Below, one piece after another: positions 8,894-18,592 of a stretch of 64,000 nucleotides of DNA. Each line of letters begins with the position of its first letter. Within the stretch, counting starts at the first letter, position 1. Under the pieces are notes generated by a model that searched no databases, had not been told where the DNA came from, and saw only the letters and a program-made list of their open reading frames with translations. This DNA is from Puia dinghuensis (GTDB lineage Bacteria; Bacteroidota; Bacteroidia; Chitinophagales; Chitinophagaceae). The translations under genes were made by a program, and so were the position numbers. The stretch spans positions 310,001 to 374,000 of the forward strand of contig NZ_BMJC01000002.1 in NCBI RefSeq assembly GCF_014642875.1. Reading direction: 5' to 3'.

Positions 8894-10417
8894 TCACCAT
8901 ATCGACCCAACCGCCATATAATTCATCTCTTTGATGATCCATCTGTCCGTCGTATTCACCTTCACGCGCGTAAGCGGCTGCTTCGAAAAGAACACACCCG
9001 TCATCACCGTCAATCCCCCATCGGCAAAAACCTCCAGCGAACTGCGGTCCATCACAAACTCCAGGTCGAGATCCTTCTCCTGGCTGATACGCGGCGCCGT
9101 ATAGATGCCGCCAAAACCCGGATGGAAATCCGTCCGCCCCGCAGCGCTCCGATCGATATAATACTCCTGTTTCACATTGTTATATCCAAACACCAGCTGC
9201 TCGCCCGCAGCATTATAAAAGGCAAAAGCAACGCTCTGGTCTGCGGCCCCGCGGATATCGAGGACATACCTGCCCGCATCATCCTTCATCCGCGAGGACA
9301 GGTCGCCGCTGCTGTCGACGATAAGATGACGAAAGGTCTCCTTCCGCTTTATCAGGCTCAACACCTCCTGCGCTGGCCGCGAAGCAAGATAGATCTTCCC
9401 ACCCGCATCCATCAGAAACACATTCCGGGGCACAGTCATCGCATTGCGCCACGTAGAGGTAGGAACCGTCTGCGCATAATCCCAGTTGCTCATCCAGCCC
9501 AGAAAGATGCGCCGGCGACCCGCATTGTTCCAAAGCACACCTGCATAGTCATCCGGGCCATAATCCACCCATCTGACAGTGGTATCCTGTGGCCGGAAAG
9601 TATGGCCATCCCAGTCGCCGATAAAGTATTGTGTCCCCGATCCCCCATTGGGCCCGCCGGGATTGTTGCTAACTAAAAGGATCCAGTACGTCTTCTCCTT
9701 GTCGGCCTCCTTACGGGTAAACGAAAAAAGATCAGGGCATTCCCACACCCCGCCATGTGACCCGACACCCACGCCAAACTCGCTCTCCTTTGTCCAGTTC
9801 TTCAGATCGGGCGAGGAATAGAAACTGATCCTGTCCTTGGTTGCCAGCGTCATGATCCATTTCTTCCCCTTCGCATACCAGCTGACGTTGGGGTCCCGGA
9901 AATCGGTGATGCCAGGGTTCTTCAACACCGGGTTATCCGCATACTTGGTCCAGGTGGCGCCCTTGTCAAGACTATACGCCAGGCTTTGATTCTGAAAGTC
10001 GTTTGCATGCCGCTTCTCACCCGCAGGGTCATGATGCGTAAAGATGGCCACCAGCGGGGTCTTGCCACCCTGACCAAATCCGCTCGTATTCATCGAATCC
10101 ACAACGGCGCTGCCGGAGAAGATATAGCCTAGGCTATCGGGATACAGCGCGATAGGCTGCTGCTGCCAGTGTACCAGGTCTTTGCTCGTCGCATGTCCCC
10201 AGTGCATGGGGCCCCACACGATATCATCGGGATAATATTGGAAAAAAAGATGGTAGACACCGTCATACCGGACAAGCCCGTTGGGATCGTTCATCCATTT
10301 CTCCTTTGGCGAAAAATGAAAGCCGGGGCGGTACAGCTCATGATAAGGCTGCGCCGCACCCAGGATTGGGATCAAAAAACTCAATCCAACAAAAAGAAAC
10401 GATCGGCTTCTACACAT
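8894..10417 (-). CDS. GH32 family fructan hydrolase (levanase/invertase-like)
   Basis: A 507-residue secreted enzyme with a signal peptide ending near GAAQ23. The five-bladed catalytic domain carries the GH32 signatures: WMNDPNG with nucleophile D44, the FRDPNV motif (stabilising Asp) and WECPDLF with the acid/base Glu. The C-terminal part from about 370 is the beta-sandwich module, ending with LEVFADGGLTVMTGVFF. GH32 enzymes hydrolyse beta-fructosidic bonds in levan, inulin or sucrose. Length is typical for a single-domain levanase. No fructan transporter or SusC/D pair is adjacent, so it may work as a stand-alone periplasmic or surface enzyme. Substrate preference cannot be read from sequence. 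Confidence 0.95.
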   Translation of the reverse strand: MCRSRSFLFVGLSFLIPILGAAQPYHELYRPGFHFSPKEKWMNDPNGLVRYDGVYHLFFQYYPDDIVWGPMHWGHATSKDLVHWQQQPIALYPDSLGYIFSGSAVVDSMNTSGFGQGGKTPLVAIFTHHDPAGEKRHANDFQNQSLAYSLDKGATWTKYADNPVLKNPGITDFRDPNVSWYAKGKKWIMTLATKDRISFYSSPDLKNWTKESEFGVGVGSHGGVWECPDLFSFTRKEADKEKTYWILLVSNNPGGPNGGSGTQYFIGDWDGHTFRPQDTTVRWVDYGPDDYAGVLWNNAGRRRIFLGWMSNWDYAQTVPTSTWRNAMTVPRNVFLMDAGGKIYLASRPAQEVLSLIKRKETFRHLIVDSSGDLSSRMKDDAGRYVLDIRGAADQSVAFAFYNAAGEQLVFGYNNVKQEYYIDRSAAGRTDFHPGFGGIYTAPRISQEKDLDLEFVMDRSSLEVFADGGLTVMTGVFFSKQPLTRVKVNTTDRWIIKEMNYMAVGSIW

Positions 10418-10526
10418 AGGGTATTGCTTTCATTAAATATACAAAAAAGTTCATATACCAGTCCCCGCTCAAAACACTCAAAAACGTCTGGACCACCAAA
10501 ATATTGGCGGCCCCATTGAATACAGC

Positions 10527-10534
10527 TAAATTTG
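10527..10534 (+). promoter_or_regulatory. -7 element of the metallo-hydrolase gene, near-leaderless
   Basis: TAAATTTG is a perfect TAnnTTTG match. TTGG at 10504-10507 lies 19 bases upstream and can serve as the -33 element. The box ends six bases before the ATG at 10541, so the transcript would have almost no leader. Confidence 0.6.
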
Positions 10535-10540
10535 TCACCC

Positions 10541-11512
10541 ATGACGCTCTACATTGCATCGCTAAATTCGGGCAGCAACGGCAACTGTTATTACATCGGC
10601 AACAACGACGAAGCCGTTCTCATCGATGCCGGCCTCTCCTGCCGGGAGACCGAACGTCGTATGCGCCGCCTCGGCCTGCCCCTGTCCCGCGTCAAAGCCA
10701 TCTTCATCTCCCACGAACACGACGACCATATCCGTGGTGTAGAGGTCCTGTCCCGCCGCTATCAGCTGCCGGTTTATATCACCCAGCCGACGCTGGCGGA
10801 ATGCCGCTTTCCTCCCGACCCACAGCTCGTGAAAAGCTTCAGCGAAGGGCAGTCAGTCACCATCGGCGGCCTCAGCGTCCTTGCTTTCTCAAAAGCGCAC
10901 GACGCCTCCGATCCCTATAGCTTTGTCGTCTCCTCCCCCACCGTCCGCATCGGTATCTTCACCGATATCGGCGCCGTCTGTGACAACCTCATCCGGCATT
11001 TCACCAGCTGCCACGCCGCTTTTCTCGAAACCAACTACGACGAAGAAATGCTCGAAAAAGGCCGTTATCCCTGGCCGCTGAAAAATCGTATCCGCGGCGG
11101 CCACGGCCACCTGTCCAACCGCCAGGCCCTCGAGCTCTTCTCCGCCTACCGCCCGTCCTTTATGAGCCACCTCCTGTTGTCCCACCTTTCGCAGGACAAC
11201 AACCGGCCCGAACTGGCGCAGGCCCTCTTCGAAGAGCAATCACAAGGGACAACCATCACCGTGGCCTCCCGTCACACCGAATCCGAAGTATACTCCATCG
11301 ATGGCTGCTATAGCGGCACACCCGGTCCCGACTGGACCCCCGAAGGCAAACGCCGTCCCCAACCCGCGCAACACACCGCACCCCAGCTTGCCGCCGCACA
11401 GTCATCCGTCAATCCGAAACCTCCGGCCTCCACCCCAACCACCGGCAAACGCCGCAAAGCCCTTACGGCTAACAAAGGTAAACCCACCTCCATCCAAACC
11501 TCACTATTCTAA
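10541..11512 (+). CDS. MBL-fold metallo-hydrolase, YycJ/WalJ-like
   Basis: A 323-residue protein that begins MTLYIASLNSGSNGNCYYIG, the start typical of the YycJ/WalJ family of metallo-beta-lactamase-fold enzymes. The metal-binding motif SHEHDDHIRG is intact, as are later ligands (FSKAHDASDP, LLLSHLSQDNN). Family members act on nucleic acids as a 5'-3' exonuclease or affect cell-wall signalling. The last 70 residues are a Pro/Ala/Lys-rich tail not seen in the core family. The ATG at 10541 is preferred because an in-frame TTG at 10532 falls inside the promoter box. The gene is followed after four bases by a GNAT gene. Confidence 0.88.
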   Translation: MTLYIASLNSGSNGNCYYIGNNDEAVLIDAGLSCRETERRMRRLGLPLSRVKAIFISHEHDDHIRGVEVLSRRYQLPVYITQPTLAECRFPPDPQLVKSFSEGQSVTIGGLSVLAFSKAHDASDPYSFVVSSPTVRIGIFTDIGAVCDNLIRHFTSCHAAFLETNYDEEMLEKGRYPWPLKNRIRGGHGHLSNRQALELFSAYRPSFMSHLLLSHLSQDNNRPELAQALFEEQSQGTTITVASRHTESEVYSIDGCYSGTPGPDWTPEGKRRPQPAQHTAPQLAAAQSSVNPKPPASTPTTGKRRKALTANKGKPTSIQTSLF

Positions 11513-11516
11513 GCCC

Positions 11517-12068
11517 ATGCTATCGCCAAAACTCGTTTCCAGCGACAAAGAAATAGCCCAGATCGCCGCCCTCTCCAATGCCAACCTCTCGGCCAATATC
11601 TCGGCGGAGACAAAGGCGAAAGAAGGGTTTGTCTCCTGGGTCTATACCCCGGAGATCCTCCGCACCCTCCACGTCATCGCCCCATCCGTCATCGTCATGG
11701 ACGGTGACACCCTCGCCGGCTATGCCCTCACCCTTACCCCCGAATCCCTGGAAACTTATCCAAACGCCATCCCTACCTTTAACCATGCCTCCACCCTGCC
11801 GTACAAAGGCCGTCTCCTGGGCGAACAACGATTCTATCTCATGGGGCAGATCTGCGTCGCCGAAGGCTATCGCGGTAAAGGACTCGTCCAAATACTCTAC
11901 CAGGGCCACCGGCAATTCTATAGCAAGACCTACGATCTCCTTATAACCGAGATCTCCCCCGCCAATCCCCGCTCCATGAAGGCCCATGAAAAGGTCGGCT
12001 TCCAAACCATCGACACCCATCACGACGAAGCCGGTATCTGGCATGTGGTCCTCTGGGACTGGACATAA
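11517..12068 (+). CDS. GNAT family N-acetyltransferase
   Basis: A 183-residue acetyltransferase. The acetyl-CoA binding motif A is visible as QICVAEGYRGKGLVQILY, followed by the C-terminal SPANPRSMKAHEKVGF segment typical of GNAT proteins. The ATG at 11517 comes four bases after the stop of the WalJ-like gene, so they form an operon; the DUF488 gene follows after 18 bases. The acceptor substrate is unknown. Confidence 0.88.
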   Translation: MLSPKLVSSDKEIAQIAALSNANLSANISAETKAKEGFVSWVYTPEILRTLHVIAPSVIVMDGDTLAGYALTLTPESLETYPNAIPTFNHASTLPYKGRLLGEQRFYLMGQICVAEGYRGKGLVQILYQGHRQFYSKTYDLLITEISPANPRSMKAHEKVGFQTIDTHHDEAGIWHVVLWDWT

Positions 12069-12086
12069 CACAAAAAACATAACACC

Positions 12087-12458
12087 ATGCATCCCACCAT
12101 CAAGCTCAAACGCGCATACGAAGCCCCCGACAAAACGGACGGCATCCGTATCCTCGTCGACCGGCTCTGGCCGCGCGGAGTAAAAAAGGAAGAAGCCCAC
12201 ATCGATGAATGGGCAAAAGATATCGCCCCATCCACCGAACTCAGGGAGTCCTACCATGACGCCCCCGGCAGCTGGCCCGAGTTCGAAAAAAAATACAAAG
12301 CTGAATTAAAGCACAACGAGGCCGTCGAAGTCTTCATCGAAAAATACCAGCAGGAAAAACTCCTCACCCTCATCTACGCAAAAAAAGACGAAGAACATAA
12401 CAACGCCCTCGTCTTAAAAGAATATCTCGAACACGCCTTCACCCACCGCTTCCACTAA
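12087..12458 (+). CDS. DUF488 family protein (YeaO-like)
   Basis: A 123-residue protein with the family signature RILVDRLWPRGVKKE near residues 21-35, followed by EWAKDIAPSTELRE and LTLIYAKKDEEHNNA. It is a complete, compact DUF488 domain. The biochemical function of the family is not established. It is the last gene of the metallo-hydrolase/GNAT operon and overlaps the end of the convergent treS gene by 20 bases. Confidence 0.9.
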   Translation: MHPTIKLKRAYEAPDKTDGIRILVDRLWPRGVKKEEAHIDEWAKDIAPSTELRESYHDAPGSWPEFEKKYKAELKHNEAVEVFIEKYQQEKLLTLIYAKKDEEHNNALVLKEYLEHAFTHRFH

Positions 12459-15400
12459 CCCCGGCCGGCTTCGGCGCTACATCGGCAACATTCGGGACAA
12501 CCACTTCCGGCTGTGGCCGCAGGACACTTCTTAATATCGCCTGGGGAATGATCAACCACCTCGGATCATGCTTCAAATAGCTATTAAACAACGCAATCGC
12601 CTTCTGTACAAGGAAATAATTCAGCAGCGTCTCAAAATCTTCCCGTTTCGCCGGTAAAAGTGCCCCTTCCCTGACCCGCTCCTTATATGCCCGGACAAAC
12701 CACCCGCTGACATGATGCGCCCAAAGCCCCGCCATCGGCAACAGCCGCTTAATGTCCTCTTCATGCAGCTGCTGGCTCTTCATTATCCCCTCAAACGCTA
12801 CAATATGGATGCTGACGATCATCGTCGCCAGATCGACAAGAGGCGATCGCCGCAACCTGCTTTCGCTGTAACTAAGCGCAGGGTCTCCCCTAAAATCATT
12901 GATGGCCAGGTCCTTCCCCGTCAGCAGTATCTGCCCAAGATGATAATTGCCATGCACCCGTATCTTCAACGTATCCAATTTCTTTGCATAGATCTTTGTC
13001 AACGTCGCCAGCAGCTCGGGGCGATAGGCGACGATCCGCTCCATCCGCTCCTGCATGTCCTTCGGCAGCGATTGCGTGTTCCGCGCAAGATTTTGATAGG
13101 TTTCGCGTACAAGCGACTGCATCGCAGAGAAAAGACTCCGCTGATAATACAGCGAAAAAGGCTCTGGTTTTAGGTCCTTGCCGGTCGCCGAAGCAAGCGC
13201 CAGATGCATTTCCGCCGTCCGCACCCCGATCAGCTTCGCCTCCTCGGCAGCATGGGCCCCAAACAGAGTCTGTAAATCGGTTGACAGCTCTTCAAAAGCC
13301 ATCGGCGCTGCAAGAGTTCCCAAGCGCTCCTGCGGCAACACCGCATCCTTGCCTGCCGTCATGATCCGCTCGATATAATTAGTGATCCGCTCCCGGAAAA
13401 AACTATACCCATCCCCGTGATTTTCGATCATCTCCTGCAATAGCCCCAGCACGATAACCCCCTTTTTATCCCGCCATTCAATGCTGCCGAAAAAGGCAGG
13501 CAGATACGGGAATTTCGCTTCCTTCGACAAAAAGTGTGTAAGCTCCTGATCCGCATTTACCACCCGGTCTATCTTCCGGTATAGCTTCAAAAAAAATTGC
13601 GTACCATAAGCAATAGAAGTATTGTACAGGTCGGAAACATGTATCTTCGATGCCGTCGCGGTCTCCCCTTTCAAATACTCCTTCACCTTCGGACTCCCCT
13701 CAAAAACAACAGACGCCGCCGAATGCCCCTTATGTCCGGGCGCCAATCGCTGCAACAAGGCCATCTGCCACTCAGGACTAAAAAAGGCATCTACCAATAC
13801 CCCCTCACCTTCCTCCGACCTCACCTGCGCGATCAGCGCCTCGGGAAAGGTCTCGCCAAGCCCCCTGGCAGCCTCCGGCCCGACGATCCACACCGGCAGC
13901 TGATACATCCCCGGCATGCCGTCATCACCCACGATCTCCAGCAGAAGCCAGAAGACCGGCTTGCCCCCAACAGGTAACAAGGTATAGCCCGACACCACCA
14001 CCTGGTAAGTATTCCGCTCTTTCGGAATAAACCACTTCGCCCTCACCAGGTAGCGCGGCAATATCGTATTCTCCAATTGCCGCTTCGCCGCGCCTTCCAT
14101 CAATCCCGACCACTGACGCAACACCAAAAGCGGCAGGGGCTTTTCTTCATCCATCTCCGGATGCGCCTTCTCCAGCACAAACCACTGGAAGGAATACGAC
14201 GCCAGCGTAAAAAAATACTGTCCATCCTCACGGATCACCGGGAAGCGGTTCCTGCTGAACACATCCACCGGTACAAATCCCTTATAGGCAAGCAGATCCA
14301 CTTCAGCCGCCTGCGAGAATTTGGACAGGTTGACAACAACAAGCAAGGTCTCGTCCTCATACACCCGGACAAAGGTCAACACCTTCGGGTTCTCCGTGTT
14401 GACGAATTTCATACTGCCCCGGCCCCATGTCTTGAATTTCTTCCTCACGGCGATGAGTCGCTTCATAAACCAGAACAACGAGGAAGTATTGCTCCGCTGG
14501 GTCTCTACATTCACCGACTCATAATGATATTCCGGATCGAGGATAAGTGGCAAATACAGCTTTTGCGGGTTAGCGGCGGAAAAACCCGCATTCCGGTCCG
14601 GCGACCACTGCATGGGAGTCCGCACACCATCCCGGTCGCCCAGGTAGAAATTATCGCCCATCCCGATCTCATCCCCATAATAGATCACCGGCGTCCCGGG
14701 CAACGCAAAAAGCAGGGAGTTGAGCAATTCTATCTTCCGGCGGTTGTTGTCCAGCAAGGGCGCCAGCCGGTGCCGGATACCCAGGTTGATCCGCGCCTTT
14801 GGGTCCCGGGCATATACTTTATACATATAATCCCGCTCTTCATCCGTCACCATCTCCAGCGTCAGCTCATCGTGATTCCGCAGAAAGATGGCCCATTGAC
14901 AGACTTCGGGTATCTCCGGCGTCTGATCAAAAATATCCGTGATGGGGTAGCGGTCTTCCATCTGCAACGCCATAAACATCCGCGGCATCGCAGGAAAGTG
15001 ATAGTTCATATGGCATTCGTCGCCATTGCCAAAATAGGAAGCGGAGTCTTCGGGCCACATATTCGCCTCCGCCAGCAATACCCTTCCGGGAAAATGCTCG
15101 TCCAGGTGCCGCCGTAACAGCTTCAAAAAGGTATGCGTCTCGGACAGGTTCTCCCCGTTCGTTCCTTCCCGCTCGAAAAGGTAGGGGACGGCATCCAGTC
15201 GAAACCCATCCACTCCCACCCGGCACCAGTGATCGATGATCCGGAATACTTCTTCCTGCACAACGGGATTGTCATAATTGAGATCGGGCTGGTGATGATA
15301 GAACCGGTGCCAGTAGTACTGTTCCGCTATGGGATCCCACGTCCAGTTGGAATTCTCAAAATCCTGGAAGATGATCCGCACATCCTTGTATTGATCGGGA

Positions 15401-15804
15401 TTGTCTGTCCACACATAGAAGTTCCGCTCCTTTGACCCCTTCGGCGCCTTCCGCGCCCGCTGGAACCACACGTGCTCATCGGAGGTATGATTGATCACCA
15501 ATTCGGTTATCACCTTCAGATTACGCCGGTGCGCTTCTTTCAAAAAATGCCGGAATTGCGAAACATCACCGTAAGACGGGTTGATCGTATAATAATCGGC
15601 TATATCATAGCCATCGTCCTTCAATGGCGATGGATAAAAAGGCAATAGCCAGATGGCGGTTACACCCAGGTCCTGTAAATAATCCAGCTTCTGCATCAAT
15701 CCCTGAAAATCCCCCACGCCATCTCCATCACCATCGCAGAAGGCCTTTATATGCAACTCATAAATGATCGCATCCTTATACCAGTGCAACTCGTCGTTCA
15801 GCAT
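12439..15804 (-). CDS. treS: Trehalose synthase-maltokinase fusion protein (TreS-Mak type)
   Basis: A 1121-residue fusion. Residues 1-540 form a GH13 trehalose synthase with nucleophile D204 (GFRLDAV), acid/base E246 (LLAEANMWPE) and D312 (FLRNHDE). This part interconverts maltose and trehalose. Residues about 560-1100 form a maltokinase-like domain of the aminoglycoside phosphotransferase fold. Its catalytic loop reads HGNYHLGQ (N953) where the family normally has HGD, and the metal-binding motif reads DFRGDP where DFEGEP is usual. Kinase activity is therefore doubtful, while the GH13 half looks intact. Fused enzymes normally channel maltose to maltose-1-phosphate for the GlgE pathway. No other trehalose or glycogen genes are nearby. 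Confidence 0.93.
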   Translation of the reverse strand: MLNDELHWYKDAIIYELHIKAFCDGDGDGVGDFQGLMQKLDYLQDLGVTAIWLLPFYPSPLKDDGYDIADYYTINPSYGDVSQFRHFLKEAHRRNLKVITELVINHTSDEHVWFQRARKAPKGSKERNFYVWTDNPDQYKDVRIIFQDFENSNWTWDPIAEQYYWHRFYHHQPDLNYDNPVVQEEVFRIIDHWCRVGVDGFRLDAVPYLFEREGTNGENLSETHTFLKLLRRHLDEHFPGRVLLAEANMWPEDSASYFGNGDECHMNYHFPAMPRMFMALQMEDRYPITDIFDQTPEIPEVCQWAIFLRNHDELTLEMVTDEERDYMYKVYARDPKARINLGIRHRLAPLLDNNRRKIELLNSLLFALPGTPVIYYGDEIGMGDNFYLGDRDGVRTPMQWSPDRNAGFSAANPQKLYLPLILDPEYHYESVNVETQRSNTSSLFWFMKRLIAVRKKFKTWGRGSMKFVNTENPKVLTFVRVYEDETLLVVVNLSKFSQAAEVDLLAYKGFVPVDVFSRNRFPVIREDGQYFFTLASYSFQWFVLEKAHPEMDEEKPLPLLVLRQWSGLMEGAAKRQLENTILPRYLVRAKWFIPKERNTYQVVVSGYTLLPVGGKPVFWLLLEIVGDDGMPGMYQLPVWIVGPEAARGLGETFPEALIAQVRSEEGEGVLVDAFFSPEWQMALLQRLAPGHKGHSAASVVFEGSPKVKEYLKGETATASKIHVSDLYNTSIAYGTQFFLKLYRKIDRVVNADQELTHFLSKEAKFPYLPAFFGSIEWRDKKGVIVLGLLQEMIENHGDGYSFFRERITNYIERIMTAGKDAVLPQERLGTLAAPMAFEELSTDLQTLFGAHAAEEAKLIGVRTAEMHLALASATGKDLKPEPFSLYYQRSLFSAMQSLVRETYQNLARNTQSLPKDMQERMERIVAYRPELLATLTKIYAKKLDTLKIRVHGNYHLGQILLTGKDLAINDFRGDPALSYSESRLRRSPLVDLATMIVSIHIVAFEGIMKSQQLHEEDIKRLLPMAGLWAHHVSGWFVRAYKERVREGALLPAKREDFETLLNYFLVQKAIALFNSYLKHDPRWLIIPQAILRSVLRPQPEVVVPNVADVAPKPAGVSGSGG

Positions 15805-15998
15805 ATCTAAATGACGGCAAATCTCATTCCCCTTCCCCGCACCCAGGATGCACTAAAACGCGCTCATCCAATAATAAACTTATATAATATATTCCCATTT
15901 GGTTAAAAATCACCTAATCCAGGATAATTTTTGCCTACTCCAAGTCTCTATCTACTTTTTTTACGTACATCTACAGGTAGGTAACATTCAAATTTTTG

Positions 15999-16006
15999 TA
16001 CTTTTA
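15999..16006 (+). promoter_or_regulatory. Candidate -7 element of the DISM kinase gene, near-leaderless
   Basis: TACTTTTA matches TAnnTTTG at seven positions and ends only five bases before the ATG at 16012, so the mRNA would be leaderless or nearly so. The 207-base gap upstream is AT-rich and holds nothing else recognisable. Confidence 0.4.
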
Positions 16007-16011
16007 TCAGA

Positions 16012-17970
16012 ATGGCTTGTGGAAAATTGCTAAAGCCCGCGGGATGGCTCTTCCTGGCAGGGTTTCTTCTTAGTATTGGTCAGGCTGATGGTAGAACAAT
16101 AACGACTCCCCTCCTGGCAGGCCAGCGGTTGTCGCTGCAACCCTGGTTCACCGCTCTCGAAGATGCGGCTGGCATCTCCACCGCCGGCGACCTCATCCAT
16201 CGTCCCAACGCTTTTATTCCCCTCGCCTCCCTGCCAAAAGGCAACCCCGTCAGTGTATACTGGCTCCGGGCCACTGTCCGCACAAGCGACGTCCCCGATC
16301 CGGGCGAGGTCCTCGCCTTCAGCCATCTCACCTTCGTGGAGGTATACCTTTACGAAGACAGCAACCTCATCACCCATCGGCTCGCCGGCGCCTTCCGTCC
16401 GGGCAGTCAGCTCAACGATGGTGACGGCCGTTTCTTCACTATCCTTCCCCTGGAAAAGAACAAAACCTATACGATCCTGCTGCGGGTGCAGCATACAAAA
16501 CACTTTCAACCCAGATTCGATTTCGAGATGCTGCCGAAAAGGCAATATTTCGACATCGTCCGGTCAAGGGAATTCATCGACGCCGCTCTCCTGGGCGCCG
16601 TCACCCTCTTTTTCGTCTATACGCTACTGTCCTGGATCGTCAGCCGCTTCCGGCCCTATGGCTGGCTCCTGCTTTTCATCGGTGGCGTCGGCTGCTATGT
16701 CATCACCTCCGGCGGCTATTGGATAGACTGGTTCTCCCCCGAACACCCCGCCGGCGCCTGGCTGCTCAACATCCACTTCCTGCATGCAGGCACCATCGGG
16801 CTCTACTTCCTGGTTGCCGACTTCTGGCGCCTGAAAAAAGACTTTCCAAAACTCTACACCTGGGCCCGGCTTGTACCGGTGATCATCGCAGGTTCCTCCG
16901 TGATCATTTTTTTCATCGACTATTTCACCGGCAACTATAGACTCGCCACCCTCCTCACCTGCCTCGTCGGCCAACCGCTGATGCTCGCCTTCGTCGCGGC
17001 TATCCTCTATACTTGCTGGCCCCGGCTCAAACCCGCCCAACGCTACCTTGCTTATGGCATCCTGCTCACCGAAGTAGCCGGGCTCTTCCTGGCGCTCAAT
17101 GCCCTCATCATACACGAACGAACGCTCTCCAGCATCAGCCTTGTCGGCGCCTGCCTCGTCCTCACCGTCTTCCTGCTCTTTTCCACCGGGTTGAAAGAAG
17201 AGATGCGCCGCCACGAAGTGGCCAAACAGGCGGCGCTCGAACAACTCAACCGGCTTCAGCAGCATCAGAACAACTTCCTGGAAAAAAGGGTGGAAGAAAG
17301 GACGGAGCAGTTGCGCGTCTCCAACCAGCGGCTGCAAAACCAGAAGCACCAGCTCGCGGAAAGAAATACCAAGATCGAACTCCTCATAAATGAGCTGAAC
17401 CACCGGGTAAAGAACAACCTCCAATTGCTCTACAGCCTGCTCAGCCTGCAGCTGCCCATGGTCAGCGATAACACTTCCCGCGACATCCTGATGGGAAATA
17501 TCGGGAAGATCAGGGCCATGATGCTGGTAAACGAGAAGTTGTTCAACTTCGAGAAAGGCCGTAGCATCGGCTTGTGCGAATTCATCCTCGAATTGGCCCT
17601 GCATCTGCAAAAGATCTACGACATAAAAGACAAGACCCGAGTCCTGCAGAATATCCCTGCAGACCTCCGGCTTAGCGATAAACATACCCTCTCCTTTGGT
17701 CTCATTTTGTCAGAACTGTTCACCAACACCTTCAAACACGCTTTCAAAGATCATCCCGATCCCTGCATCCGCGTGGAAGCGGTGATGACGGGCGACCGTA
17801 TGCTGCATTTCACCTATTCGGACAACGGCACCGGCATCCCCGTAAATGGTACAAGCGAAAAGTTTACGATGGGTATCCCGCTCATCAAAGACCTCACCCG
17901 CCAGATGAACGGTCAAATGACGATCACCGGGGACCAGGGGCTGAGCTATTCTTTCACCATCCCAGTTTAA
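16012..17970 (+). CDS. 7TMR-DISM sensor histidine kinase
   Basis: A 652-residue membrane kinase. After a signal peptide (about 1-26) comes a periplasmic 7TMR-DISM extracellular domain (about 45-180), which usually binds carbohydrate-like ligands. A seven-helix membrane unit follows (about 185-395). A coiled coil (400-460) leads to a HisKA_2 domain with the phospho-acceptor in ELNHRVKNNLQLLYSLLSLQ (H464) and an HATPase domain with LSELFTNTFKHAF and YSDNGTGIP. The response regulator gene starts seven bases later, so the two are a pair. The ligand is unknown. Confidence 0.93.
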   Translation: MACGKLLKPAGWLFLAGFLLSIGQADGRTITTPLLAGQRLSLQPWFTALEDAAGISTAGDLIHRPNAFIPLASLPKGNPVSVYWLRATVRTSDVPDPGEVLAFSHLTFVEVYLYEDSNLITHRLAGAFRPGSQLNDGDGRFFTILPLEKNKTYTILLRVQHTKHFQPRFDFEMLPKRQYFDIVRSREFIDAALLGAVTLFFVYTLLSWIVSRFRPYGWLLLFIGGVGCYVITSGGYWIDWFSPEHPAGAWLLNIHFLHAGTIGLYFLVADFWRLKKDFPKLYTWARLVPVIIAGSSVIIFFIDYFTGNYRLATLLTCLVGQPLMLAFVAAILYTCWPRLKPAQRYLAYGILLTEVAGLFLALNALIIHERTLSSISLVGACLVLTVFLLFSTGLKEEMRRHEVAKQAALEQLNRLQQHQNNFLEKRVEERTEQLRVSNQRLQNQKHQLAERNTKIELLINELNHRVKNNLQLLYSLLSLQLPMVSDNTSRDILMGNIGKIRAMMLVNEKLFNFEKGRSIGLCEFILELALHLQKIYDIKDKTRVLQNIPADLRLSDKHTLSFGLILSELFTNTFKHAFKDHPDPCIRVEAVMTGDRMLHFTYSDNGTGIPVNGTSEKFTMGIPLIKDLTRQMNGQMTITGDQGLSYSFTIPV

Positions 17971-17976
17971 CCATCC

Positions 17977-18582
17977 ATGATAAGGATCCTGATTATTGAA
18001 GACGAAATTATTATCGGCCGTTTCATCGAGCAACAGCTCCGCAACCACTTCACCTGCGAGACCCGCATCGCCGTCTCCGGCGCGGAAGCCCAAACGGCTA
18101 TGACCGAGATGCTGCCCCATCTCCTGCTTTGCGATATCCAGCTCGAAGACGAGCTCTCGGGCATCGATCTCATCACCGACCTCCGCCGCTCCTACGCCTT
18201 CGAGGTCATCTACATCACTTCGTACCAGACCCACTCTATCATCCAGAAAGCCGCCGCCACTCACCCCGCCAATTATCTCATAAAACCCATCGACGAGACC
18301 CAGCTCTTCGCCGGTGTGCAATTGGTCATAAGCCGCCTCGATTCGGAGAACCTCACCGGCAAGCCCCTTCTCCAACCCGGCAACCTCTTCAGCCAGATCG
18401 AACTGCGCATCCTCCGCCTTATCCGCGAAAAAAAGACAACCGTGGAGATAGCCGGCACGCTTCACCTCAGCCGCTATACCATCAAGAACCACCGCCACAA
18501 CATCTGCCGCAAACTGCAACTGGCCGATGAGAACAACGCCCTGCTCAAATGGGTCGGCCAAAACGGCCACCTGTTAAAATAG
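17977..18582 (+). CDS. Response regulator, receiver plus LuxR-type HTH
   Basis: A 201-residue regulator. The receiver has acidic residues E8/D9/E10, phospho-acceptor D53 (LLLCDIQLEDE) and the lysine of NYLIKPID. A helix-turn-helix of the LuxR/GerE type occupies about 135-195, with VEIAGTLHLSRYTIKNHRHN as the recognition region. It is the cognate partner of the 7TMR-DISM kinase immediately upstream. No obvious direct target lies adjacent; the next two genes are on the other strand. Confidence 0.9.
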   Translation: MIRILIIEDEIIIGRFIEQQLRNHFTCETRIAVSGAEAQTAMTEMLPHLLLCDIQLEDELSGIDLITDLRRSYAFEVIYITSYQTHSIIQKAAATHPANYLIKPIDETQLFAGVQLVISRLDSENLTGKPLLQPGNLFSQIELRILRLIREKKTTVEIAGTLHLSRYTIKNHRHNICRKLQLADENNALLKWVGQNGHLLK

Positions 18583-18592
18583 CCGGCCTCAC

